Positions 42,454 through 53,539 of a DNA stretch of 64,000 nucleotides are shown here, one piece after another; within the stretch, counting starts at the first letter, position 1, and each line of letters starts with the position of its first letter. Source of the DNA: Pinus tabuliformis (Eukaryota > Streptophyta > Pinopsida > Pinales > Pinaceae); the NCBI GenBank assembly GCA_031772625.1, contig CM062813.1:692922420-692986419 (forward strand), read 5' to 3'. The position numbers and the translations under genes are program-made. The notes under the pieces were generated by a model. That model was not told the DNA's origin and did no database searches. It saw only the letters and a program-made list of their open reading frames with translations.

Positions 42454-42999
42454 TTCCCCCCCCCCCCCCCCAATCTGAATGGATGTTGGTGAGTCCAAGC
42501 ATCGTTCTAAATCGTTCAAGCTTTTCTCTTCCAAGCACTTTGGTGAAGATGTCTGCAATTTGCTCATTTCTGGAACAATGACGGAGATGGATTGTTTTGG
42601 CCTCAACATGATGTCGAATCAGATGATATTTAGTATTGATGTGCTTCATTCGATCATGGAACTTTGGGTTCTTGGCCAACTTTATTGCAGAGGTATTGTC
42701 AATCATGAGTGGAGTTGATTGTACTTGTTTTACCTACAAATATTAAGAATTTTCCTGAGCCACACAATTTCTTTTGTTGCTTCAGCTGCTGCCACATATT
42801 CTGCTTCTATTGTGGAATCTGTTGGAACTGATTGTTTGCATGATCTCCAAGAGACAGCTCCTGATCGAAGACTCATAGCATATCCTGAAGTTGATACCCC
42901 AGTTTCTTTGTCTCCATCAAAGTCTGAATCATAGTATCCAATCAAGCTGAAGTCGTCCACCTGTGTATACTTGATTCCAAAGTCTTGAGTTCCCTTCAA
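42410..42999 (-). CDS. Copia element 2: RNase H region
   Basis: Translation gives MKGTQDFGIKY, YYDSDFDGDKETGVSTSGYA with SLRSGAVSWRSCKQ, STIEAEYVAAAEATKEIVWL, then DNTSAIKLAKNPKFHDRMKH and NTKYHLIRHHVEAKTIHLRH. They match the standard copia RNase H landmarks, including the final EQIADIFTK block. Fossil sequence. Confidence 0.8.
42454..42471 (-). promoter_or_regulatory. Polypurine tract of copia element 2, long G run
   Basis: The plus strand shows TT followed by about 16 C directly inside the 3-prime LTR. On the element strand this is a G run ending in GGAA. It is a polypurine primer, expanded as a homopolymer or prone to length error. Confidence 0.7.
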
Positions 43000-44353
43000 G
43001 TACCTTTAGTATCAAGGCATAACAGGTGGAACCAAAGACCCTAAGATGCTTTACCGAAGGAACATATACATACCACATTTCATATGGGGTCTTGTTTCTT
43101 ATATCATTAGATGGACATCTATTCTTTATATAAGCAGCACATAGAACAGCATCAGCCCAAAACATTATCTTTACATTTTTTAAGAAGAGCATGGATTGTA
43201 CCATATTTAAGATTGTCCTATTCATTCTTTCAGCTACACCATTATGTTGGGGATTATAAGGCACATTTGTTTGATGTTCGATCCCATGTTGGCGAAGATA
43301 GTTTTCAAATTCATTTGATGTGTATTATTTTCTATTATCAGTGCGAATAGACCCGTTATGAGATTGTGCATCATTTTCAATCCATTTATGAAAATTCTTG
43401 AATGTTTGAAAAGCATCAGATTTGTTCTTCAATAAATAAACCCAACACATTCTGGTGTAGTCATCAATAAATGTCATGATATATTTATTTCCATTTGCAT
43501 AAGGAACAAGCATTGGACCACATAAATCTGAATGAATGAGTTCAAGTTTTCCATGTTCTCTTGAATGTGAATCATGAAAAGACTGTTTGCTATGCTTTCC
43601 TAGAATGCAAGCATCACATTGCTTAAGTTTCCTATGAATTGTAGGCAAACCAGCAACACCATTTTTCTTCAACAAGTGGAGACTGTCATAGTTCAAATGT
43701 CCAAATCTAGCACGCCATAATAAACTTGATGGAAGTGTACCTTCTTCATGATGAGAATTGTATGAGAAATTTTGTGCACGAGCAGAGGTTCCTTGCAACT
43801 TGAGAAGCCTTTCTTCTTTTATTCCCCTCATGACAAGTGAGTGGTCAAATGCTTTTCTTACCTCAAGATTTCCATCAAACATATGAATGGAGTGACCTTG
43901 CTGGCGGATGTGGACCAAGGATAGCAAGTTTCTCTTGAGCTGTGGGAGATATATAACATGATGCAGAAGAAAGTCTGGAAAACCAGGCAATTTAAACTTG
44001 ATTGTGCCAAGCCCTGATGGCTTGATTTTTGATTGGTCTGCAAAGTATACTGCTACATTATCATTGTCAGTGAAATCTTCAAAAAAATATTTTCTATGAG
44101 TCATGTCGCAGGTTGCTCCTAAATCAAGCAACCAATCATTTTTCCAAGAAGCAAGTGAAGCATTAAATAAATCTTCATTTACTCCAATGTTACATTGTGC
44201 CACAACATAGTGAGCGGATTTAGGTGCTTTACCTTTGTCTGTATCATCATTTTTACCTTTCTGTTGGATTCTTTTCTGCTCAATTTTGTCCCATGGTAGC
44301 TTGCATGTAGAGGCATCATGTGATCCATTTCTTTTGCAGCTTATGCAGTGCAA
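42929..44353 (-). CDS. Copia element 2: zinc knuckle, protease, integrase
   Basis: The long 342-codon frame starts near CISCKRNGSHDASTC (a knuckle of C-x2-C-x4-H-x4-C type). It runs through WLLDLGATCDMTHRKYFFED (protease active-site loop as DLGAT), LLWRARFGHLNYDSLHLLKK (GAG-pre-integrase) and CDACILGKHSKQSFHDS to LIHSDLCGPM and FIDDYTRMCWVYLLKNKSDA. The integrase core continues in 42929-43264 with PYNPQHNGVAERMNRTILNM and HLRVFGSTCYA. It belongs to a broken element. Confidence 0.8.
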
Positions 44354-45183
44354 ATCTGTCTTTTCTCCTTGAGAATGTCTGCCCCTCCACCTCTGAAATA
44401 TCTTCCTCTTCCTCTTCGACCACCTCTTCCTCTTGTAGAATCTTCAGCAGGATGCTTTTCTTTATGAGCAAGGCACAAAACCTCTTCAGAAGATTCAGGG
44501 GTTGTCTTCTTTCCAAAAGCTTTCTCTCTTTTAGCAAACTTTTTAACAAGAGAGTCAAAGGTTATATCTTTGAGATTTCCATTTGCTTGCAATGACTCAA
44601 GATAATTGGAGTAAGTAGGATAAAGTGCCTTGAGAAAAGCGATAAGAGGAATATCCAATTCAACCTTAGTGGATTTGATATCATGCATTATAGAATTTAC
44701 TTCAGATGCAAGAGCAAGAGGATCATTATTTTGCAGTTGAAGAGCGAAGAGTTTAATCATGAGTTGAACAACTTCAAGTCCAGAATGTGAGTCACAGAGT
44801 TCTTTCAGCTTTTGTAAGGCTTCAAAGGTAGTTGAATATGACGAAATATGGTGACTCACCTCTTCATTTACAGATGCTGCGATTAATGCATAAGCTTTGT
44901 TGTTCTTGTTTTCCCAAATGACGAGCTCTTTGTCTGAGGTAGGTTGTACTGGTTCATTGTCTCCGTCTCTGACACACACTCCTTTCCACAACTCATTGAA
45001 AATGAGGGTGTGTTTTATCATCCGGGACCATTCAGGATAGTTCTCCTTGCCAATGAGAACTATTCCCACCATGGATATGATTGAATGCATTTTGTAAAAA
45101 AAAATATTTCTGTTGATAAAAAAAATACTTCTGCCAATATACAGTAAAATTGTACTCAAAAGGGCATTCTCAAAAGATTTCAA
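44341..45183 (-). CDS. Copia element 2: gag
   Basis: The 280-codon frame begins in the leader. From residue about 35 it reads SMVGIVLIGKENYPEWSRMI, WKGVCVRDGDNEP, VIWENKNNKAYALIAASVNE, FEALQKLKELCDSHSGLEVV, QLMIKLFALQLQNND and LYPTYSNYLESLQAN. This is a UBN2-type copia gag. A Gly/Arg-rich tail follows (STRGRGGRRGRGRYF). It is well preserved relative to the rest of the element. Confidence 0.8.
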   Translation of the reverse strand: MKSFENALLSTILLYIGRSIFFINRNIFFYKMHSIISMVGIVLIGKENYPEWSRMIKHTLIFNELWKGVCVRDGDNEPVQPTSDKELVIWENKNNKAYALIAASVNEEVSHHISSYSTTFEALQKLKELCDSHSGLEVVQLMIKLFALQLQNNDPLALASEVNSIMHDIKSTKVELDIPLIAFLKALYPTYSNYLESLQANGNLKDITFDSLVKKFAKREKAFGKKTTPESSEEVLCLAHKEKHPAEDSTRGRGGRRGRGRYFRGGGADILKEKRQICTA

Positions 45184-46525
45184 ATCTCTTCCTTATATAC
45201 CCATATGAACGCCAATACCATGCAGTTAGCGTACCAAAAATAAGGGGCTCAATACAATTCCATGTGTTAAACAGAGTTAAGAGTACACATTTTACATGTC
45301 CAAAAGTCTTCAACGTATATACCAAAAAACTTTAAAGTATATGCCAACAATAATGATATCATCTCAAACACAAAAAAACACATGAATTTTATGTGTTTAG
45401 ATTAGCAAAACCCTGAAATAAAGCTCAGTTCGCTACCCTAAGCAAATGCACTACTTCGCATCTTTAAAAATGATGGAGAAAAGTGGCTCTCTCACTCACA
45501 TATATACCATCCAAAAACTTTCGAATATCCTTCTTCTTCACGTGACATTTCTGATTAATCAAGGCAGCAGATTGAGATACAAGTTCAATATCGTTTCCAG
45601 GTCAGTCTGTTCACTAAATCATCGCCTGGAAATTGGTATCTTATCATTTTCTTGAACTGGAGGAAGCTCACCAGCAATTCCAAAATGCAGGCATCCAGAT
45701 CGACAACAAGACTGTTGTCGAGCTGCAATTTATCCCTTAAGGCACTGCACTTATCCACAACCAGAGGAGTTCGATCTTGAATTCCTTCAACTCGCCTTGG
45801 TTGGTCTTCAGCGTTGCAGTTGTTGTTGGTCAGCAGCGTTCTGTCACTCCAGCATTAAAAAATATCGGAGCAATGACAAACATGAAACAGTGTTTATATG
45901 AATCAGTGATAAATAGAACGCCCTTCAACTCTTTCAGTATTTTTTGGAACATGACACTACAATAGCAATATGACTGCAAAGTGATGGTTTGATAATGAAT
46001 AGGACACTGCGTATCTACACCATGGAAAGCACTACCTGAGAGATTGCTACATCGAAGGCAGCATCGACTTCATCTTTGGAGATGCAACGACATTGTTAGA
46101 ACACTGCCACATTCACTGCAAGTCTACAGGGTTTGTCACCGCACAAGGCCGTAGATCTCGGGATGTTCCAATGGCTTATGTGTTTCTCAGGTATGATCAC
46201 AGTGTGGCTTGATTCCTTCGGCAATGGACCAGACTTATGGAGGAGAGTTACAGTGGCAGCCACTATGGTGGCAGCATGACAGCTGTGTAAACTGTGAGTA
46301 TGGCAGAAAACGTTATGGCAGAAAACATTTATGGACTTAATGCGCTTTGATTCCTTTGAACAGTATGGTAGAAAATGTTTATGGACAGTCCAGAGAGCTA
46401 GAGAGCGTAGGTAGTGTCAGGCTCTGAATTATATGGGCAGCTAATTGTATGGAGGAGCAGCGCTTCTATATGGAGAGCAGACTAGGGAGTTACAAGGGAC
46501 ATAAGAGCTAAAAAAAGGAGGAGCT
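45184..46525 (-). other. Unusually long leader of copia element 2
   Basis: About 1.35 kb separates the primer site from gag, far more than the one or two hundred bases usual for copia elements. It contains pectin methylesterase sequence at 46003-46191 on the opposite strand. The rest shows no recognised gene. Confidence 0.6.
46003..46191 (+). pseudogene. Captured pectin methylesterase exon fragment
   Basis: One 63-codon plus-strand frame reads [60 protein letters not shown] and FLR. Pectin methylesterases remove methyl groups from cell-wall pectin. The family's catalytic block GSVDFIFG and the downstream ITAQ-R block are both present, and the wording is closest to the plant pectinesterase-31-like group as I remember it. 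Complete enzymes have 300 or more residues, so this is a fragment. It is bounded by AATAG at the left and CAG followed by GTATGA at the right, which could be splice sites or simply decay. It lies antisense inside the leader of copia element 2, so it was probably captured by that element. Diverged coding traces may extend on both sides. Not a working gene. Confidence 0.75.
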
Positions 46526-46538
46526 GGCTCTGATACCA
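46526..46538 (-). promoter_or_regulatory. tRNA-iMet primer site of copia element 2
   Basis: The minus strand reads TGGTATCAGAGCC directly adjoining the LTR. Confidence 0.85.
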
Positions 46539-46716
46539 TGTCGGGCCAGGCAGTAACTCCCTAAGGCAAAAATGATTCGTGTGTTCTATTCCATCAGGTA
46601 GGTCTTCATTATATACATGAGGGAGATACTGTGCAGTTCATCTCCTAATGACTGTTCATATTTCTTATTTATCTATTTACATAAATTCACCCAATCACAA
46701 GGATTATGTGTCAACA
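46539..46716 (-). repeat. 5-prime LTR of copia element 2
   Basis: Plus strand begins TGTCGGGCCAGGCAG and ends ATGTGTCAACA. It is followed by the target duplication AGGAC. Confidence 0.9.
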
Positions 46717-46881
46717 AGGACCAAATTGGAAACTACCTTTTCACATTTCAAATGATGCCTCAGATACAGCTTTAGGATTTGTATTAGGATAGACAGATTT
46801 AACTCCTTATGCCATTTATTACACAAGCAAAAATTTGACCCCTACGGAGTTGAATTATATTGTGATAGAAAAGGAGTTTCT
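46717..46881 (+). other. Athila-like element 3: start of RNase H between two insertions
   Basis: The frame resumes after the copia element as GPNWKLPFHISNDASDTALG followed by FVLG and, further on, YYTSKNLTPTELNYIVIEKEF. It is the N-terminal half of a Ty3 RNase H. The reading continues at 54462 after the LINE. Fossil sequence. Confidence 0.8.
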
Positions 46882-46888
46882 TTTTTTT

Positions 46889-48600
46889 AATGATGTAGGC
46901 TTGGTAGTCCTTCCTTTTTCTATTAATTTTCCATAAACAGGTTGTAAAATATGTCTATCAAAATACTTATAGTGGCCTCAACCTACCCATAGGAAACCGA
47001 GTCTGTTGGCCACCTATCCGCGACAAAAGTTGTCCAAAATTTAAACAGTTTAATTCTTATCATCCAGGCTACATTTGCTACTATATCTACTATATACTTC
47101 ATACTTGAAAAGTAAATTCTATTCGACATAATAACAAAATTTAACTATCTGGATTTCTGCTTCAATCATCTGATGATTCTACTGGAGCCAGGTCTTTCAC
47201 ACTTGACCTGGGTGCTTCACTCTGCAGCAGTGTCTGGATCTACTTTTCCATTCTCTTCAAGCAGAGATTTTGATGATATTGTTGCATTTGAACTGACTGG
47301 ATTTCCTTCTAGAGATCTTTTAGGCTTGGTTCTTCTTGCTTGTCCACTTCTGGCTCTTCTTTGTCCTTGTAAGTTATCATTGCTTTGGCCAAAAGGTTTT
47401 TCATTACCCAATATTGTTGGATGGTCTGCCTAGAATGCCAACACTACCCACTGACTTCCCAGGTTGCTCTTTCTCCTTCCTTTCACTGCCATTTTGGTTT
47501 GTAGTTAGCCCTTTCCTATCCCACTGTTCTATATTTCTATCCTTGTGCTGAGAGTTTCCCACCCAACTCCATGCTATCCTCCCTTGGCTTTTTTGCCAAT
47601 TCTGGTTCCTAGCTTTCTCCCCTCCCAGGTCTAGGGGGCAACAGCTCCCCCGAAAGCTCATAGAGGCCTCCAGGCCTTTCCTCTGCTCAATTCTGCAGTG
47701 GTTCCTACTGATAGGAATCTTGTTTTTTCCCCAGGTTCAGTTTCCCCCCAGGCCTCTCGCAGTACCCTTTTTTCCCCTCCCACCCATACAGGAGAACCAT
47801 CCCTTTATACCATGACATTATCCACATGCAATTATAGATGGAAACACAAAATTTACCACTACTTTCAGCATCTACGAGTCCTGACAGTCTTGTTCTACCC
47901 CAGGACCAGCCATACCCCTAACGGGGTTTTTTTTTTCCCTCCCACCCTTCCAAGAAAGCTATCAAGTCGAACCCATACCATGTTAACAGGCAATTATCCT
48001 AGAACACTCAGGATTTTTCATTCCTTCTCTCAACTGAAAGACCAGATACTCTTTTTTTAGCACAAAACCAACATTTTCCTAGTACATTCAATACTTCTCT
48101 CCTTATTTTCCAAATTCTTCTCAATTTGCATGACATTGTTACCCTATCGACACAGGGGGGAACTGTAATTACATACCAGGTGTTGTAGATGAATTTCAGT
48201 TGTTGGTCGTCGCGCCCCTTCTCTCGCGTTCACTAGTTTCTCCGTCCGCTCATTCTTCCTTAGCTTGATGCATGCAATTACCCTTCTTCCTTACCACCTT
48301 TTTTTCTAAATTGCTCTCCCACCTACCTATCCTCATTACCGAGGTACCCTCCACTTGTCGTGCTTCCATATCTGCCTCCCCTTCCTTCGTGTGTGGTCCT
48401 TGGTCAAGGTGCCCACTTCCCATCCATTTATTGTCCTCCATCATCACCTTACCATTTCCGGTTGCCCTTGTTGTCTTCTATTTTTCGTCTCCCTTCGCCG
48501 ACTATCCTGCCCTCCTTCCTTCTGGTATCCATTGCTCTCTGCACCCCGATCGGGGATTCTATCCTTTTTCCTTGTCTTTGATTTATTTCAATCTTTTTGT
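46889..48600 (-). other. Long 3-prime region of the LINE
   Basis: About 1.7 kb lies between the RNase H domain and the poly(A) tail. It has only short frames of charged composition on the minus strand and pyrimidine-rich tracts on the plus strand. Plant L1 elements usually have much shorter 3-prime untranslated regions, so extra sequence may have been carried here or an older insertion may be included. Confidence 0.45.
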
Positions 48601-48619
48601 TTGATTTATTTCTTCGCCC

Positions 48620-49080
48620 AATATATCTAAGTTGCTTCCGGGTTTGCCACATCCCCAGTTTGTTAAGCAGTCTGCTGCCACGTTCCCCGATCTTTGGACA
48701 TGTGTCGGGATGATGTAGTCTATCCCTTGTATCAGGTTTCCTATTTCCTATACTAGTCTTGTCGTTCTCCAACTTTGGCTTATCTTTTCCCATTGGGTTC
48801 CTTGTTGAAGTTTTTTCACTATGTCTATAACCAGTGTCGAGTCTCCTTCCACCTCTATTTTCTGGAATTTTCTCTTCGAGCTATTTCTAACCCTTATTTA
48901 AGCGCATAGAGTTCCGCTTCATTGTTGCTCGCTATTCCGCAATCCATTGCAAACATTCGGATGGTGTTGCCCTGGTGGTCTCTGAACACTCCTCTTGAGC
49001 CTGCTGCACTCAGATTTCCTTTGGCTGCACCATCGAAATTTAGTTTTATGAAATCCTCCAGGGGAAACACAAAGTGGACT
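48620..49080 (-). pseudogene. LINE RNase H domain
   Basis: Minus-strand translation gives FIKLNFDGAAKGNLSAAGSR with GVFRDHQGN, then CGIASNNEAELYAL, VEGDSTLVIDIVKKL and HVQRSGNVAADCLTNWG. These carry the Asp, Glu, Asp catalytic positions and the HxxRxxNxxAD motif of RNase H. The domain sits at the C-terminal end of the LINE polyprotein, as in many plant L1 elements. It would remove the RNA strand during target-primed copying. The frame is interrupted by stops between these motifs. Confidence 0.8.
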
Positions 49081-49505
49081 GAGGATTCTCAGGGTGTAGG
49101 TTTTTATTTCTAGGAGTTAGGCATCAGCATTCATGGACTTAGATTTAACCTTTCCATTATTCGACATTCCTGTGGCATAGTTTCCCATTCATCTGGGTAC
49201 CATTTCTCTACTAGAATTGTCTCCCTAATGTTTTGTACTATCGTTTCCCATAACTCCATTGTTGTTCTTTTTCCCCTTTAAAAATTCTCTGATTCCTCTC
49301 CTTCCACACCACCCATAGCAGGAATCCTAGGGAGATATTCCAGACTTGGTTCAAGATGGGGTTCTAGTATATTTTCTTTCACCATTTTTGTTGTGTGTTT
49401 AATTGATCCCTGTCCATGTGGCCGAATAGTTTTTCATGATTCTGCCATAGGACTTTGTTGTAACTGCAAGAATTTAGAAGGTGTTCCATCATTTCCATTT
49501 GTCCT

Positions 49506-49994
49506 TCACATGTGCAGCAAACCGATGGGCCCTGCATCCCCCTTACCTATAGTTGATCCCATGTCAGGGCTCGGCCATGGTGGACCACCGATAGGAAGAA
49601 GGCTATTTTCAGCCACATTTTGTTCTTCCCATATGGGTAACCCTTGTTGTTGGTGTTGGCATTCCCATATGGGTAACCCTTGTTGTTGTTGGTGTTTTGC
49701 TTGCAAATGATATCCTTCTTGGATGGTGCACATACCTTTTATTCTGTATCCCCACCTTATGATGCCCGGTCCTTCCACAATCACTATTCTTCTGGAATCC
49801 ATCTCCTTATCGTAGGTTGCCCAATGTAGAGAGTCTAGTGCTTCTAGCCAATGTTGTCTTCTCTTCCATTTTCTCCATTGTACTCCTCTCTTTGTTTCCC
49901 AAAAGTTTTTCACATTCTGATTTGCTGGGTTGTTTGTATTTAGGAATATTTTTGCTAGATCTGGCCTACTGAATAATTTTCTCTCTACTGCCAA
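49506..49994 (-). pseudogene. LINE C-terminal zinc-finger-type (zf-RVT) region
   Basis: The 162-codon frame holds DRRIVIVEGPG-like and RIKGMCTIQEGYHLQAKHQQ sequence, then LPIWEEQNVAENSLLPIGGP and the MGSTIGKGDA segment. This matches the layout of the zf-RVT region between reverse transcriptase and RNase H in plant LINEs (GxYSVKxxY..IW..). A ~36-bp stretch near 49628-49690 is tandemly duplicated, giving two copies of QQGLPIWE. Confidence 0.6.
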
Positions 49995-50287
49995 GCCTCT
50001 TTCCAGAACCTAGCTTTGTATCCTCCCCTGATTTCCCAGAAGCTATGGTTTCTTATTAGTTCTTTGTTTTCTGTTGCAAGGTTCCATATATCCGACGCCT
50101 TTATATTTTCCTGGATTCTCAATCATCCTTTTGTCGATCTAGGCATCCCATATTTTCTACCCCATATTTATTTCCATAGATTTGTTCCTCCTTGTATCCA
50201 TCTCCACCATAACTTAGCCCCCATTACCTAGTTTAGAGTATATGGATCTCGGAGGCCCATCCCCCCCGCTTTGTTTGGTTTAATTAG

Positions 50288-51810
50288 CTAGTTCCAAGAT
50301 AATAGTGCCCATTTTTTTGTTGTTTGTGGCCCTTGCCACAGGAATTTCTTGAAGATATTGATCATCTCGTTACATATTGTTTTAGGAATTACTAGGCTTG
50401 AGAGCTGGTAGATCGATATTGATTGTAGCACTGCCTTTAGTAGTATGACTCTACTTGCCATGTTTAATGTCTTGAATGTCCAATTTTGTAGCCGTCCTTG
50501 AATCTTTGCCAGGAGTACCTTCCAATTTTCCACTCTGATCGGGTGAAGACTTAGCGGAATCCCCAGGTATTTCATTGGGAAGGTTCCTATGCGAAAGCCC
50601 ATTATTCTTGCCAGGAATGCTTGGGATTGAGTTGTTGTGTTGAAGAAGAAGATATCCAACTTATCTTTGTTGATTTGCGTTCCTGAGGCATTCATGAAGT
50701 CTTGCAAGATATCTAATAGGGCCTTGGCTTCCTTGAGTGTAGCTTGACAGAACATCATGATGTCATCAACAAACTATTGATGAGTTAATGGCAAGTCATT
50801 TCCCCACATGTGGAGACCTTTAAATTGTCTTGCTTGCACCTTTGCTTTAACATATCTTCCTAGCCCTTCAGCTGCTAATATAAACAAGAAAGGGGAAATC
50901 GGGTCTCCTTGTCTTAGCCCCCTTGTTGCGTTGAATGCCTTTGTCGGTGCTCCATTCAGGAGAATTGAGAACACATGGGTCGATATCAAAGAATAGATCT
51001 AATTTATCCATCGGGGGTCAAATCCAAAGGCTTTCAAGATTCTTTGGAGATAGGTCCAACTTAACCGATTGTATGCTTTCGATAGGTCTAGTTTTATCAT
51101 GATTCCTTTGGCTTTGAGATTCTTAAGGGAGTGGATTGCCTCTTGAGCAGTTACTATCCCATCCACAATTTTCCTTCCTTTAACAAAACCAGTTTGCTCT
51201 TGAGAGATTAGACCTGGGAGGATCGGTTTGAGGCGATTGACCATTATTGTTGACAGAATTTTGTATATTACATTTCATAAAGCTATAGGTATAAACCCCT
51301 GGGACTCTTCAGAGTGGTCATATTTTGGAATAAGAGCTAGGAAGGTTGAGTTCATGGTCGGGTGTATCTTTTTTGTTCTTCTGGACTCCTCCACTACTTC
51401 CAGAATATATTCTCCTAGAATTGGCCATGTTGCCTGGAAAAATTTTGCGGTGAAGCCATCCGGTCCCGGTGCTTTATTCTTTGTTAATCCTTTGATTACC
51501 TCTTCCACCTCATCCATGGTTATTACCCTCATTAGCGCTAGGTTCTGGTCCTACTGACCAGCTAAGGGATGTGCCTAGTTATCTTGTTTATATCTCCTGT
51601 CATATATGGATTTGGTTCTGTCATTATATTTTGGAAATGATGGACCAATAAGTTCTCCATCTCTTCATTTTCTATTAGGCGATTTCCTTCCTGGTCTAGT
51701 AATGAAAATATCTTGTTATACTTTCGATGTTGTATCATCGCTTTGTGGAAGAATCTAGTATTCCTTTCTCCCTCTCGTAGCCACTGAACTCTCAATTTTT
51801 GTTTCCACAA
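50288..51810 (-). pseudogene. LINE reverse transcriptase
   Basis: Landmarks in order are VQWLREGERNTRFFHKAMIQ, GLTKNKAPGPDGFTAKFFQ, YDHSEESQGFIPIAL, RLKPILPGLISQEQTGFVKG, IMIKLDLSKAYNRLSWTYLQ, GLRQGDPISPFLFILAAEGL, the catalytic FVDDIMMF and KYLGIPLSLHPIRVENW. These are the conserved blocks of an L1-type reverse transcriptase that copies the element at a nicked target. From 51532 down to 50288 four pieces share one frame and are separated by single stops, one of them just before FVDD. The piece 51562-51810 is in another frame, so there is also a frameshift near 51540. Confidence 0.9.
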
Positions 51811-52071
51811 GATCTCTTCTTGCTACCTCCTTTCCTCCAAACTATTCACTAGTTGTCCTTCTTCCTCCACTAAGGATTTCGAATGGCCATTTATTATTAT
51901 ATGTTGTTGCACCCTTTTCATCCTCGCATGTAACAATTCCTGGTCTTGTTGAATATTACCAAATTCTTCCTTATTCCATTTTTTGTATTTTGCCTTTGAT
52001 TTCTTTAAGGCGTAGCTAGAATGTATGCATTTTATTTCTCCCTTGTTCCGTGCTTGATCTCCACCATTCCT

Positions 52072-52860
52072 TCATTTTTCTAAGAAGGTCGGATCGCGCA
52101 GCCAAAAGGCTTCAAACCGGAAGGATCTCTTGTTCTGCCCTTGTTTCAAGTCTACTTCCAGTCTAATCAGCCAGTGGTTAGATCCCATACATGGCAGGAT
52201 TGACGCTTCATAATATACATCTCTACTTATTAAGTTTTCAGTTGCCAAGAATCTATCTAACTGTGATGCAATTTGGCGGTTTCCTCCTCTTTGGTTATTC
52301 CAAGTGTAAGTTCCATTAATGGTAGGGATATCTACAAGGTGGAGCTCTTCTTGCAGATCCCTAAATTGTTCCATTTCAGGTTCTTCTCTTCTTATCCCTC
52401 CTTTATTTTTCCTCTAGAGAGGTTATCAAATTGAAATCCCTTGCTATTAACCAAAGTTTTCATCATGCATTTGGATTAGTGTCCTTATGCATTGTATAAA
52501 GTTTTCCTTCTCTGCAGGAGTATGTGGCCCATATACTGTTGATATTACGATCCATTCTTTAGTCCCTATATTCTGGAAGTGACCTGTAAGGATTCTCTGC
52601 ATTCCTATCTAGTAGTCTACCTTTACCTCTGTCGGGTTCCATAGGATGGCGATGCCCCTGCACTTCCTTTTGCATCCAATGCTACTACTTCATATCTTGG
52701 TTTCATTTTCCGTAGGATCTCCTCTATTTTTTCTCTTGTTATCTTTGTTTCCTAGAGGAGAACTATTTGAGGCTTTTCCTTTCTCAACCGATCCTATAGA
52801 TATCTTTGTTTTCCTCGGCTGTTAAGGCCCCTTATATTCCATGATAGTACTATCATTGGT
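52072..52860 (-). pseudogene. LINE APE-type endonuclease
   Basis: Eroded translation near 52860-52740 resembles the start of an endonuclease (STIMEYKG, QPRKTK, DRLRKEKPQIVLL.ETKI; the family has SWNIRGL and LLQETK). The frame 52072-52374 reads FRDLQEELHLVDIPTINGTY, TWNNQRGGNRQIASQLDRFL and GSNHWLIRLEVD, the TWSNNR, RLDRFL and SDHxPI landmarks of L1 endonucleases. It nicks target DNA to start insertion. Frameshifts and stops break the middle. Confidence 0.75.
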
Positions 52861-53539
52861 TAACTTTATTAAGTTGTTGGAATACCACTGATAGCGGTAC
52901 TACCCTTCCAGTGTTTACCAACATCTCTCCCATTATTTGGATTGACTCCTGTAGATTTCTTCTCCCTCTTTTCTTCCCTCCTTTACTTCTATTTTGTTGT
53001 TCCTGTGAATTTTCTTGTTGCATGCCCAGTTGCTCTGCTATCTCTACTTGTCTTTGTCCTTGGTTAGCCTTATATTACTAAAAGTTTTCCTTGTACAATT
53101 TCTTTTGGTCCTCTAGGATGAATCTTTCATCCAAATGCCTCCACTCATTTAATAGTTTTTTCAAAATTTCCTCTTCCATACTTAACTCCTCCCCCTTGAC
53201 TGTATCTACTTCCATTATGGTGAGATCGATTCATTCCTGCTCTTCTTTTTCTGTCAGATCTATTTGGGCTTTCCTCTTTGGGGTTGTTTTTTATTTGCTT
53301 GGGTTGCTTTCCTTTTCTTTTTCCTGATAATCCATTATTTTTGTCTCATTTTCTATTTCTTCTTCTTGTTGTAATACCTCATATCTATTTTTGTTGGTCT
53401 GTTACTTTTGGTTGTTGTTTCCTGGGTTTTGTTGTCCTTTCGGGGTCTTCCTTTTGTGCTTGACCTCTTGGAACCCCTCATTTGCCTCTTGTGGGGGTTT
53501 CATTTGATTCTCTTTTAGATCCAGCCGTTCTTCTTGGTT

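Larger units (their letters stand above)
42276..46716 (-). mobile_element. Ty1/copia element 2 nested in Athila-like element 3
   Basis: Two 178-bp LTRs (42276-42453 and 46539-46716) are flanked by a perfect duplication AGGAC (42271-42275 and 46717-46721). Minus-strand parts seen are gag (44341-45183), zinc knuckle/protease/GAG-pre-integrase and integrase (42929-44353), and RNase H (42410-42999). The LTRs differ at about 12 of 178 positions by eye, so it is moderately old. The element is broken and shorter than a full copia. Its ~1.35-kb leader holds a pectin methylesterase exon fragment. Confidence 0.9.

Noticed and set aside
46003-46191. A working pectin methylesterase gene
   Set aside because: Only about 63 codons are recognisable, flanking sequence lacks the rest of the enzyme, and the piece lies within the LTR boundaries of a copia element.
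48272-48630. Plus-strand frames rich in Pro, Phe and Leu
   Set aside because: Three overlapping frames in pyrimidine-rich DNA, opposite to the LINE, with no domain. They are composition artefacts.
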